A stretch of DNA of 64,000 nt from positions 112,139,036 to 112,203,035 of the forward strand of contig CM043699.1 of assembly GCA_023935145.1 (NCBI GenBank), read 5' to 3'. The notes beneath the pieces are model-generated. The model searched no databases, was not told where the DNA came from, and saw only the letters and a list, made by a program, of their open reading frames with translations. Positions within the stretch are counted from its first letter, which is position 1. The number at the start of each line of letters is the position of its first letter. Below, piece by piece: positions 1 through 10,879 of this stretch. Origin of the DNA: Bretschneidera sinensis (taxonomy: Eukaryota > Streptophyta > Magnoliopsida > Brassicales > Akaniaceae). The translations under genes and the position numbers were made by a program.

Positions 1-835
1 TCCAGGGTGTGAAACTTGGCTGATATCTGCTGCATAATTATTGTTTTGAATGACAGAATTACTATTGATGTCTGTGTAATAAGAGAGTGGAGGAAAGTCT
101 TGACCTGCAAACTGTGGCTTGGGGAGAGGTTGAGAATTTTGCAAACGATCAACATTAAACCCAGATGGTGAAACTTTGTTGTTATCTATTGCATAATTAC
201 GGTTTTGCAGGCTGCGATTGGAAACGACAAAGTTACTATTGATGTTTCTGTGATAAGGGAGTGGAGAATAATCTTGATCTGTAAACTGTGGCTTGCGGAG
301 AGGTTGAGAATTTTGCAAATGATAAACATTGAACCCAAAGTGTGAAACTTGGTTGTTATCTATTGTATAATTACGGTTTGGCAAAGTGAAATTGGGAATG
401 ATACAGTTACTATTGATGTCTATGTAATAAGGGAGTGGAGGAGAGTCTTGACCTGCAAACTGTGGCTTAGGGACTGAATTTGGAACCTCAGTTTCTGGAT
501 TTATTATGTATCTTTGTTACTTTCCTTTTCCTCTGTTTTATTCCCCTTCTTGTATACCTTACACAAAACGCAGTCATCCAACTGTGCACATGCAAAAAAA
601 AAATCATGAAATTTAGTTGACACTGAAGGAAATTGTCGATATAACCTTGTACAAGAAAATCCTACCTACCTACAAACAGGGTATTTTATATATATATAAA
701 AGGGTTCTAGTTAATATGAAAATTTTGAGTGAGAAGAACTATCAAGAATTGTATTTTGTACCTTCATGTCATTAGGAGCCCTACTAGTACTTGCAGGACT
801 CCTCTGCACATCAATTCTATATTCATGCACTTCCC
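1..835 (-). pseudogene. Truncated NAC transcription-factor copy (third, left-most copy)
   Basis: This is a remnant of the same NAC gene found at 18945-21202 and 45030-47069. Exon 3 runs from an acceptor (CAG before 581) leftwards past the window edge. It opens with LDDCVLCKVYKKGNKTEEKE, where the family normally has LDDWVLC, and soon meets stop codons. The repeat-rich C-terminal region follows at 1-480. The end of exon 2 is at 762 to about 835; it keeps HEYRI and [10 protein letters not shown] just before a GT donor at 761-760. That HEYRI motif is missing from both other copies, so this remnant holds older sequence there. Upstream NAC sequence (DNA-binding subdomains A-D) is absent, and from about 985 a 160-bp tandem array belonging to the CACTA neighbourhood takes its place. 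It is a pseudogene because of the lost N-terminus, the W-to-C change and the early stops. Confidence 0.75.
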
Positions 836-984
836 AAGATCATTGCCACGCACAAGATCCTCACCAGCCTCCTCATCCTCCCCAGCATCATCGAGAGAAA
901 GCTGAAACAAAAAAGTAAGCATTATTAGTATTATTGAATGAAAAACTAATTAAGTTAATTTGAAAGCATTTTGGTAGAAAACCG

Positions 985-3660
985 CAAACTTATCTACTTT
1001 TTTAGACTGAAACCTCTCAGCTTTGTAACCCGTGATCCGAAATGAATTCAGTTTGTTCCCACTACTCACATTTTACCAAACAAACATGACGATAACCCCA
1101 CCTCGTCCATTAGACAAGTATTTTACTATTTTGACCTTAAACCGCTGAGTTATCTATTTTTTTAGATTGAAACCCCTCGAGTTTGTGACCCATGATCCGA
1201 AATGGATTCAGTTTGTTCCCACTACTCACATTCTACCAAACGGACATGACGATAACCCCACCTCGTCCGTTAGACAAGTATTTTACTCTTTTGACCTTAA
1301 AGCCGCTAAGTTATCTACTTTTTAGACCGAAAACCCTCGAGTTTGTAACCTATGATCCACAATGGATTCGATTTATTCCCACTACTCACATTCTACCAAA
1401 CAGACGTGACAGTTACCCCGCCTCGTCCGTTAGACAAGTATTTTACTCTTTTGACCTTATAACCGCTAAGTTATCTACTTTTTTAGACCGAAACTCTTCG
1501 GGTTTGTAACTCGTGATCCAAAATAGATTCAGTTTCTTCCCACTACACACATTCTACCAAACGAACGTAACAGTAACCCTGCCTTGTCCGTTAGACAAGT
1601 ATTTTACTCTTTTGACCTTAAAAACACTAAGTTATATACTTTTTTAGACTGAAACCCCTTGGGTTTGTAACCTCTGATCCATAATGGATTCAGTTTGTTC
1701 CCACTACTCACATTCTACCAAACGAACGTGACGATAACCCCGCCTCGTCCGTTAGACAAGTATTTTACTCTTTTGACCTTATAACCGCTAAGTTATCTAC
1801 TTTTTCAGGCCGAAACCCCTCGGGTTTGTAACCTGTGATTCAAAATAGATTCAGTTTGTTCTCACTAAAATTCTACCAAACAGACGTGTCGATAACCTCG
1901 CCTTATCCGTTAGACAATTATTTTACTCTTTTGACCTTAAAGCCGCTAAGCTATCTACTTTTTTAGACCGAAACCCCTTGGGTTTGTAACCTATGATCCA
2001 AAATGGATTCAATTTGTTCCCCGCCGTGTCCCTTAGACAAGTATTTTACTCTTTTGACCTTAAAACCGCTAAGTTATCTACCTTTTTAGACTGAAACCTC
2101 TCGAGTTTGTAACCCGTAATCCACAATGGATTCAATTTGTTCCTACTACTCACATTCTACCAAATGGACGTGACGGTAACCCTGCCGTGACCGTTAGACA
2201 AATATTTTACTCTTTTGACCTTAAAACCGCTAAGTTATCTACATTTTTAGACTGAAACACTCAGGATTGTAACCCGTGATCCATAATGGTTTCGGTTTGT
2301 TCCCACTACTCACATTCTACCAAACGGACGTGACGGTAACCCCACCTCATCCATTAGATAAGTATTTTACTCTTTTGACCTTAAAACCGCTAAGTTATCT
2401 ACTTTTTTAGACACAAACCCCTCGAATTTGTAACCCGTGATCCAAAATGGATTCAATTTGTTCCCACTACTCACATTCTACCAAATAGATGTGACGGTAA
2501 CCACGCCTTGTCCATTAGACAAGTATTTTACTCTTTAACTTTAAAACCGATAAGTTATCTACTTTTTTAAACCGAAACCTCTCGGGTTTGTAACCCGTGA
2601 TCCAAAATAGATTCAGTTTGTTACCACTACTCACATTCTACCAAACGAACGTGATGGTAAACCCGCCTTGTTCGTTAGACAACTATTTTTCTCTTTTGAC
2701 TTTAAAACCTCTAAGTTATCTAACTTTTTAGACTAAAACCCCTCGGGTTTGTAACCTATGATCCACAATGGATTCAGTTTGTTCCCACAACTCACATTCT
2801 ACCAAACGGACGTGACAGTAATCCCGTCTCGTTCGTTAGACAAGTATTTTATTCTTTTGACCTTAAAACCGCTAAGTTATCTATTTTTTTAGACCGAAAC
2901 CGCTCGTGTTCGTAACTCGTGATCCGAAATGGTGTCAGTTTGTTCTCATTACTCATATTCTACCAAACAGACGTGATGGTAACCTGACCTCGTCCGTTAG
3001 TCAAGTATTTTACTCTTTTGACCTTAAAACCAAAAGTTATCTATTTTTTTAGACCGAAACCCCTCGGGTTTGTAACCCGTGATCTAAAATGGATACATTT
3101 TGTTTTCACTACTCAAATCCTACGAAACGGATGTGACAGTAACCCTGTCTCTTCCGTTAGATAAGTATTTTACTCTTTTGACCTTAAAACCACTAAGTTA
3201 TCTACTTTTTTAGACTGAAACCTTTCGAGTTTGTAACCCGTGATCCACAGTGGATTCAGTTTGTTCTCACTACTTACGTTCTACCAAACAGACGAGACAG
3301 TAACCCCGTCTCGTCCGTTAGACAAGTATTTTACTCTTTTGACCTTAAAACTGCTAAATTATCTACTTTTTTATACCGAAACCCCTCTAGTTTGTAACCT
3401 GTGATCCAAAATGGATTCAATTAGTTCTCATTACTCACATTCTACCAAACGAACATGATGGTAACCCCGCCTCGTCCATTAGACAAGTTATTTACTTTTT
3501 TAGACCGAAACCTCTCGGGTTTGTAACCCATGATCCAAAATGGATTCAGTTTGTTCCACTACTCACATTCTACCTAACAGACATGACAATAACCCTGTCT
3601 TGTCTGTTAGACAAGTATTTTACTCTTTTGATCTTAAAAACGCTAAGTTATAAACTATTT
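985..3660. repeat. Tandem array of about 17 units of ~160 bp
   Basis: The anchor TTAGACAAGTATTTTAC recurs near 1110, 1270, 1430, 1590, 1750, 1911, 2034, 2195, 2357, 2517, 2678, 2839, 2999, 3159, 3319, 3480 and 3608, with small variations. The usual spacing is 160 bp; two units are shortened to about 123-128 bp. Each unit also holds a short inverted pair around CGGGTTTGTAACCCGTG. Units differ by scattered substitutions, so the array is not very young. It begins right where the second CACTA protein ends (3665) and lies on its 3' side, so it is probably an internal or subterminal repeat block of that CACTA element. An unrelated satellite is the alternative. Open frames through it, such as 1192-1509, are repeat read-through. 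Confidence 0.9.
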
Positions 3661-3664
3661 TATC

Positions 3665-4140
3665 TTAAAACCACTTAACTTCAACTACTAAGTTACTTAT
3701 AAAAAAAACTTTAACTACTATGTTATGAAAATAACAAAGTAAACATGTGAGTGTGTGTATACTTACGTCTGATCCGGGTGATGGTGGAGGTCCGATATCT
3801 GAAGGACTTATGCTCAACTTCAAGCACATGTGATTCATAGTCCTCTTCATCACCTTACTCACGTTTTCTTAAATCTTCTGGTTCACATAACACTGTTGGG
3901 ACTTGGTAAAATCTAGTTCTGATCGATCAAACGTCGAGGTGGGAGTGAGGCACGAAGAACATCTGGATGTGGACCCTCACTTAGTATGAGGGTCCATCCA
4001 ATTGTCGTATCCATAATTCCTAGTCTTGCAAGATCCACTCGACACTACCAACCATGTCTCCCCATCGAAATCTGTCTGTGAAGAAGGATCATCTCTATAT
4101 TTCTCGTGCAGCACCTCATTATATCTCTCCTACAATGACA
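3665..4140 (-). pseudogene. CACTA second-protein (plant transposase, En/Spm TnpA-like) C-terminal remnant
   Basis: Reading leftwards from about 4135, the minus strand encodes ERYNEVLHEKYRDDPSS, then TWLVVSSG and a YGYDNWMD stretch. This is the pattern of the En/Spm plant transposase family (variable HEKYGDDP..., then LWLE..GG..., then a YG motif). A stop follows near 3990. A further stretch at 3665-3862 includes a Met/Lys-rich helix and a proline-rich end, with GTAAGT-like donors between. It lies directly downstream of the TNP2-type transposase on the same strand, as expected for the second gene of a CACTA element. Frames are broken, so it is not functional as it stands. Assignment rests on motif likeness only. 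Confidence 0.55.
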
Positions 4141-4199
4141 AATGAACATATTTCATCAATATGCATAATTAAAAAATTAATGAAAGAACATACTAAATA

Positions 4200-5964
4200 T
4201 ACTTACACTACATACTACTTATGAAACAAAAAAATAAAACTTACGACAACAACTCTCGACTTTGTATCCATAATAGTGTTGAAGACGTTATCGAAAACAT
4301 TTTTCTCAATATACATGACGTCCAAATTATGACGAACTAGATTTGTTAACCAGTAAGGAAATTTCCAAAAGATACTTCTTTTCACCCAGTTGTACTCCTT
4401 CCCAAATCCAGGAATCACATGTATTAACCCACATCCAAAGGAGATTTGTTCGAAAGAGAAAACTCTCTTTCAATTTTTCGCTAGACAGCTAATGCGGCGG
4501 GAAAGAGTACTCTGTTGTGTTCTTTTTGAAACTGTATTTTTGCTTTTCGAAAACACAATCAATTGGTAAGAATTGACAATAACAGTCAAACCAACAGTTT
4601 TTATGACCATGGGGCAGTCGGAATGACTTGGTATGCTCCATTCAGTAAGGACAAGCCAATATCTGATGAATACTCCAACCAAAATGCATATCATACGCGG
4701 GAAAGTCACTAATCGTCCATAGAAGTGAGGCCTTCATATTGAAATATTGTTTTATAGATGCATCGTAAGTAACAACTCCATTTGTCCACAACATCTTCAA
4801 CTCATCTACCATCAGCCTCAATTAGACATCCAAATTTTTGCCAGGGTGGCTTGAACTTGGAATGACTAAGGATAAGAAAAGAAACTACTCATTCATGCAC
4901 ATCCGAAGTGGTAAGTTGTACGGGGTGACAAATAACAACCAACAAGAGTAAGGAGCAGCCGAATGACCAAATGGTGTGAACTCGTCAGCCGAGAGTCCCA
5001 ATCTAATATTCTGTGGTTCGACATCAAACGACGGGTGTTTATCATCAAATTGTTTCCACGCCTCACCATCAGCCGAGTAGATGACCATTTCTGGCTTACT
5101 ACGTTTGCCCTCTTTGTGTCACCTATGTGTTGGGCAATGTTTCTGAACATATAAAGCCTTTGAAGCTTTGGTATGACTGGAAGGTAACGCAAAACCTTGT
5201 ATGAAACGTCTTTTTGCTCATTATTACCCACTTGTTTAGGTTGAAATCGACCATGGATACAAACATCACAATTTTTCTTCTCTTTTTCTTCCTTGTAGTA
5301 CAACATACAATCATTTGAGTATGCATGTATCTTCTTATACCCAAGTTCTAACCCCTTCACCATCTTCTTCGACTAGATAACGTTTTCCAAAAACTTCTCG
5401 CTTTCCGGTAACATACTCTTGATTATTGACATTAACCGATCGTAATAGTTCTCAGACATGTTGAAATCAGATTTACAATTCAATGGTTGCAAGACTATCG
5501 ATAACTTAGTATGTTTTTTGCAACCCTCCCACAAAGGTTCATCAGAATCTCTCAACATATCATAGAACTTTGCAATATCGGGATTCGGCCCATCTTCCGC
5601 ATTCCAATTAAAATCTGGCTCAACAGCATCCATTAGCATGTCCCCAATCCAATTCGTTTCTCCAAAACCTTCTTCCACACAGTCAAATGATTTCGTGGAC
5701 GGTTCCCCAACCCAATTAGCTTCCCCATAGAGAGACAAATTCTTGTAATAATTAACAAAACCCTTTATGTATGTGTAGGGTAACCTCATCTCAAGTTAGG
5801 AACTTGTTCTTACAAACTTTACAAGGACACCGAATACTGCCCTCGTGCACAAAACTTACATTCTTATAGGCAATGTCAAGAAATTCTTGAACTCTGCACT
5901 CAAATTCCCATGATAGAACATTATCCACAACCCGATGGTCCATCCAACTCCGGTCAGCTAACAT
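4200..5964 (-). pseudogene. CACTA (En/Spm) TNP2-type transposase, decayed
   Basis: The start at 5964 gives an N-terminal transposase-associated domain: DRSWMDHRVVDN, then GSIRCPCKVCKN with its paired cysteines. Next at 5373-5789 comes the DEPLWEGCKKHTKLS block, then KIHAYSNDCMLYYKEE at 4893-5363, then RLGLSADEFTPFGHS at 4885-5088. The catalytic-region tail HNLDVMYIEKNVFDNV lies at 4215-4418. This order matches TNP2 transposases, which cut and paste CACTA elements by binding their terminal repeats. The reading frame changes at least four times and meets stops (for example just after NKFLT near 5790), so it cannot make a full protein. About 5507-5964 is repeated at 31681-32138; the rest is single copy. 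No CACTA terminal inverted repeat was found at either side. Confidence 0.8.
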
Positions 5965-7425
5965 CGTTCCACCGACTAAAACGATAAAAATTCAAAGTTA
6001 TTCCCATAATTTGCAACTAATGCATGTTTCTGCTTAATAAATATGTTCTTTCCATTCACTAATAGGTAGAGGTTCTTAACCCATTCAAGAATGCATGATC
6101 CATATTGCAGTTAGTTTTCTACATTTTCTTGTTTCAAGTAAATTTCACCAACATCTCCCCTTAGTTATCCAAGTGCACGACTTAAATTCAGAACTATCCG
6201 AAGGAGATAACCCCGAATTCAGTATGTACCCGGAGAACAGGGAAGAGATGCTACCGAAATTTACTCAAAACAAAAAAAACATAGAAAAACTAACTGCAAT
6301 ATGGATCACGTATTCTTAAACTGTCCACACTGGACAATCCAAAGATTATTTGAACACAAACACTCTCATCGCAAACATATTAATTGGTAAGCAACAAGAG
6401 CATTTATAACACTCAATAATCTCTAGACGGGTAATCTAAAGGTAAGACCTAAATTATAAGATTTCAAGTGTCAAAAAAACTTTTAGTGATTCAACCAATC
6501 CAATCCTACATACTAATATAGTAATATACTTGGTGTATCGTTCTCTTTTGGATGATATCTAACTTACTAACACACTAACCTATAAACTAGCATACAAACT
6601 AACATACTAATACACTAACCTACAAACTAGCATACAAACAAACAAACTAACATAATTACTAAATAACATATTAACATACTAACATACAAACTAACTAGCT
6701 CACCCACCCACACTCATACACACACCTACCACCAATGCACACACACACACTAATAAGGCAAGCATTTAAAATATGTATAAGTCAATCTCATCACATCATA
6801 CCGGAAGGCATATAATATATATCGGATAATTAGTATAGTAAAAATTAGATTAGCATTTCAATAGCTTATGACATAGCTAGTACATTTAGTAAAATCAAGT
6901 GTTACACACATATCTAACTAGTTGAGGATGCAAGCTAAAGTTCAAGAGGCACTTGAAGGTAAAATTGAGAGTGATGAAACCTTGCAAGAAAATAAGATAT
7001 AAACATTTTTTAATAACCAAAATTAATTCAAACCCCAATAATATCAAAATTGTATATATCAATCATTGTCAACATTTAATAGTTCAATTTAAATTTCACA
7101 TACTATCAAACTAACGTACTAACAAAAAATATACCAAAACTATAATTTTCTTCTCTTTTTTACTTCTTTTACTTTTTTTTAGTTACTGGTCATCTAAGAC
7201 TTGATGTGATTCAGAAATTTTATCGAGCACACTCAAGATCTACATGATAATAATTTTGCCTCCTTAATGAAGATTTATATGATTACAAATAAAATACTTA
7301 GAAATCTAAATACAAGGATGAATCAAATAACATATAGTGAGTAAGAAATCATACAAAGCGATTGCTTATACCACCCATTAATTCTTATCCATCGGTTTCT
7401 TACCACTATACCCTTTGTGGTCAAG
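5965..7425. other. AT-rich spacer with CTAACATAC-type simple repeats
   Basis: No gene could be supported. About 6545-6710 is a degenerate low-complexity tract built from CTAACATAC and AAACTAACTAG-like words, followed by short CA runs at 6715-6750. The ORF at 6095-6319 has no recognisable motif and ends in AT-rich sequence. Part of this stretch may be the 5' end of the CACTA element, but no terminal CACTA repeat was seen. The same tract lies at 32139-33599. Confidence 0.6.
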
Positions 7426-9549
7426 CTATGGCTTAACCCCATTGATGAGGGCATAAGGCCCATATGGTGGGTCCTTAAGAAGGCCATTCATTGCAAGTTG
7501 TCTGCCTAGGCCACTCTTGGCGTTGGCTTCACAATGGTCAACAGCTCCTATGATCACATTGAAGGAGGTTTGCAAAATTGATTGGCCCTCCTCTTACACT
7601 TTTTTTATTTATCAAAAAAAATATATCTTATAACACCACACAAGGAAGAGAATGACTACAACAATCACCGAAAAAAAAGTAATAAAAGTCGTCTTATATA
7701 AAATAGAGCTAAGAATGGTGGTTTTTTTTAAAAAAATAATTTTCGTGAAAATTAGTCATACAAACCTGCACAATAAGCGAACAGGTTAATGAGTGATGTA
7801 TAAATTCTATCTTATGATTCATTCAACTCAACTCAATTTAGCCTCAATCCCAAACTTGATGGAGTTAGCCACATTAATCCTTTTCCTCCATTCTATCCTG
7901 TTTAGGGCTAAATTTTCTCGAATTTTTTTTTGATAATAAGTCTTTTCACCATTTCAACCTACGTTCCCCAACGCATCCATATATCTGAGTTATCTTATAG
8001 CTCATTCAAATACGTTTTCAGTAATTACATCATCAACAATAAGCTTAGCTTAAAAAAATAATAAATAAAAAGCAGCGGATTCTCTACCATAGAAAGTGAC
8101 AACTAATGCTAACAATCCTCATTAGATGCATATGCAGCCATATTTAACATGTGAATTCCCTATCAAATTATCTAAGGTCCCCAAATGATTAAAGTTCAGG
8201 GCTGCATCTTGTAAACAAAAAAGAGAATTTTCATTGTCTAAACAGCATCTTACCCAGAAAGGCTACATGTAAATTTCACATGATACTTGAACTCTCCAAG
8301 AAAGATTTTTAAATCATTTTACTTGCTATCCATAACATGAAATCCAAAATTTATCGTCTTACATATTCTTAGGCAGTTAAGTGGAGCATTAGGTCACAAT
8401 TAAACCAAGTTTGATATAAGCATGAAACAACTCAATTTTATTATGAATAAAACATCATACAGCTATCATACACCAAAGTTTAATGGCAAAGAAATCAGAA
8501 ACAAAAAAATTAAAAAGAATGCCTACCATTGTCCGTAATGAACACCAACGTAGAGGCAATGGCATTGAATGAGAGAACTAGTACACTAGCTAAAGTTAAA
8601 TTTGTAACCCCAACATATGCATCAAATTATCAAACAGGATCCAATTATATTGCCTGACTTATATTATAAACTGAAGACCCAATTGATAATTTGAAATAAA
8701 TACAAGGAAATACTAAGAAAACAGTATATAAAGTTTGGAAAATGAAGCTATGAATACTTACAGAGACGCAATAACAGGAGAAATTGGTTTTAAAGCTTTC
8801 CCAGTATGCATTCAATCCTATTTTTAACAAAAAAGAATCAAAATTTACTTCATTCAACAGTCACAGTGACCAATATACAGAGTAGTTTCAAACCAATTTG
8901 TCGTTTTCTTTCAGACAAGATGATAGCATATAACAGTGAAAAAGCAGACAATATAAAATGAGGAAATAATTTCTCCAATTAGAACACATCAAATTGCAAA
9001 AGCCCAATTTTTCTCACTAGTTTTCTCAGCAGGAAAATGAAATAGAAGATTAACAAAACAGATTTTTCTAATGCAAAATAAACTACTCCAAACAGGATCT
9101 TCCGGTTCCTATACATTTATAACCAACAATTTTTTTAATGTTTTTAATGTTACGAAAGAGGAAAACTTTTTAGACACCAAATGTATTTTCTGTTTTCAAA
9201 TATTGGAAACAAAGCAAAATCCAAATACTAAATTAAAAAGCAACCAAAGCTTTCACATATATATCATAATAAAAAAAAAAGCAAAAGTAAATTAAATAAA
9301 CATAAATAACAAAACAAGCTAGAGAGAGAATGAACTTACAGTCGGGTAGAGAGAGACGCGACAAAATGGGTGGAGAGAGAAAATGAGGAAGAAGGAAAAA
9401 AGAGAAAACTGAAGGACAGATGAGAGAAGGAGAAATATGAGAGAGGGAGAGGGAATGAAAACGGCAGGAAGGGAGATGAGAATGGGAGACTTACAAAGCT
9501 TCCCTATCGTCGATCCGCCAAGCCTCCGAGTCGCCGTCACCGTTTCCAT
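7426..9549 (-). CDS. Predicted four-exon gene for a ~104-aa single-pass membrane protein (unit 1 copy)
   Basis: Proposed exons on the minus strand are 9495-9549, 8762-8795, 8527-8585 and 7426-7592. They total 315 nt, exactly 104 codons plus a TAG stop. Donors read GTAAGT, GTAAGT and GTAGGC, acceptors end in AG, and the phases fit at every junction. The product starts METVTATRRLGGSTIGKL and has one hydrophobic stretch (VIASLVLVLSFNAIASTLVF, about residues 27-46). It ends with a conserved-looking tail: FNVIIGAVDHCEANAKSGLG, then KDPPYGPYALINGVKP. The basic, Thr/Ser-rich N-terminus could be an organelle signal. I do not recognise the family. A TATA-like TATATTATAAAC lies about 90 bp upstream. 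The unit 2 copy has the same exons with only missense changes. Acceptor choice for exon 2 is the weakest point. Confidence 0.5.
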
Positions 9550-9639
9550 CCAGGTCAGTAGAGAGAGAGGGAGTGAGAGTGCCAGAGTACTGAGAGTGAA
9601 GGTCGAGAGAATAAGAAATCTGATATTTAGGAATTGGGG

Positions 9640-9990
9640 GTTTATAATATATCAGCGACGGGAGTCGCTCGCTGCATCTCGCGAATTTAGTTCATTTTCC
9701 TTTTCTTTTATAATTTTCAACGATAACATCAGCGATGAGATTTGTAATTACCTGCCTCATATTAATATATATTATTTTTAAAATATTTAAACAAAATGTT
9801 GGATATATATCAATGATAGGATTATTAAATATCAACTACTGGCATCAAAGTACCAGCCAGGAGAAAAAATTATTAGCGAGGGGAAGTTTTTTGCTGATAA
9901 TTATCCGAAACATAAAATTACTAATTAATCAGTGTTGGGTTGCAAAGATAATCACTTTTAACGAGGGGAGTTTCTCGTCGCTAATATTTC
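9640..9990. promoter_or_regulatory. Upstream region of the small gene with GCGACGGGAG-type inverted words
   Basis: Upstream of the minus-strand start at 9549 lies a TATA-like motif near 9645. Three GC-rich words follow in otherwise AT-rich DNA: AGCGACGGGAGTCGCT (a 6-bp perfect inverted repeat), then TAGCGAGGGGAAG near 9877 and TAACGAGGGGAGTTTCTCGTC near 9959. They look like decayed copies of one short inverted-repeat motif, perhaps a MITE end. Promoter activity is inferred from position only. Confidence 0.3.
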
Positions 9991-10010
9991 ATCCAGTTTT
10001 TTGCTCATAA

Positions 10011-10840
10011 TGGTGAAATTGATCTTTGTGCTATATATCTTTCATAGATCCAGACTGCACAAGATTTTTTTCACACATGAGAGGGTGTATTAGACAATAA
10101 AAGAATAATTGGGTCAATAAGCGTTTGGTTCAGTGGTAATAGCGCGTCAACCTCGCTAGAAATGATTGGGTTCGAGTCTCTCCATAGGCGTTTGTTAGTG
10201 CTAAACCTACGCTTTCATTGCACAGAATGCGGAGTGATCCTTAACTTTGGCCCCGACGTAGGTCCAGTGGGGACTACTCCAGATTCACTTTGTGTTAGTA
10301 TGTGAGGTAGCCTACCTGCTTACTCATTTTTTTACCAAAAAAAATATTTGGGTTATTCCCACCAGTTTAAGCTTTTATGATAATTAGTAACTAATTTATT
10401 CTTAATACTAAGTATAAATCTTTTGTTGACTATGAAATTTTTTGGTGATTTTGGTTATAAAATTGATTAATTTGATTATAGGGGATTTGTTGGTGTTATT
10501 TTTAGTTAAATGATGTATTTTTTCATAGCATAATTCTTTCATTGAAAACCAAACAAAATAGTAAAGTGAAGGGGATTTAATGTTCCTTTTTATTTTAAAA
10601 TTTTCATAACTTTGCAAATATCCTATCCAAACACAACCTTAAGATTCTATCAAAAAGAATTTAATAATAAATGTGCGTTTCTTGATATCTATTTTATTTC
10701 TTAACGATTTATTAAATTTTCAAATTATCTGACGTGGCAATTCATAATTGGTCTAACTTATTAAAAAAAAAGTCTAATTAAAAAGGATTAGAGTTAATTA
10801 GACTCTTCGCTTCTCCGAAAAGAAAAGGATTAGAAAGTCC
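10011..10840. repeat. Segment P1, paralogous to P2 (22398-23770), interrupted by a SINE
   Basis: P1 starts around GTGAAATTGATCTTTG and continues to GAAAAGAAAAGGATTAGAA near 10830. P2 has the same order of words: GAAATTGACCTCTGTG, GGGGATTTGTTGGTGTTATT, CAAATATCCTATCCAAACAC, then GAAAAGAAAAGGATTAGAA near 23715. P1 holds a SINE that P2 lacks, and P2 holds a MITE that P1 lacks. Divergence is clearly greater than between the 26-kb units, so this is an older duplication. The unit 2 counterpart is about 36186-37014. Confidence 0.75.
10117..10342 (+). mobile_element. tRNA-derived SINE (Au-like)
   Basis: An RNA polymerase III A box (TGGTTCAGTGG, 10126-10136) and B box (GTTCGAGTC, 10170-10178) have tRNA-like spacing. 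A non-tRNA body of about 150 bp follows and the element ends in a T-rich and A-rich tail. It is flanked by imperfect 12-bp copies, ATAATTGGGTCA and ATATTTGGGTTA. The paralogous site in P2 (near 22492) reads AATTGGGTCATTTTCC without the element, which serves as an empty site. The body after the B box differs from a tRNA, so it is not a working tRNA gene. Unit 2 (36292-36517) has a mutated B box, GTTTGAGTC. Confidence 0.8.
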
Positions 10841-10879
10841 TCAATAGAGGAAACCACGTTCCCAGGGCTGAACTTTGAA

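Noticed and set aside
1192..1509. ORF of 105 codons in the tandem array
   Set aside because: It reads through two copies of the 160-bp repeat and has no protein-like features beyond that repetition.
985..3660. CRISPR-like array
   Set aside because: Repeats are contiguous 160-bp units without unique spacers, in a plant genome.
6095..6319. 74-codon ORF conserved in both units (also 32269-32493)
   Set aside because: Conservation only reflects the recent duplication; there is no motif, and it lies near the CACTA 5' end.
9437..9781. Plus-strand ORF of 114 codons (also 35612-35956)
   Set aside because: It overlaps exon 1 and the splice donor of the minus-strand gene, and its open frame is due to GA-rich composition.
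10117..10190. Possible tRNA gene
   Set aside because: A and B boxes are present but there is no acceptor stem or anticodon arm that folds, and the unit continues as a SINE body with a target duplication.
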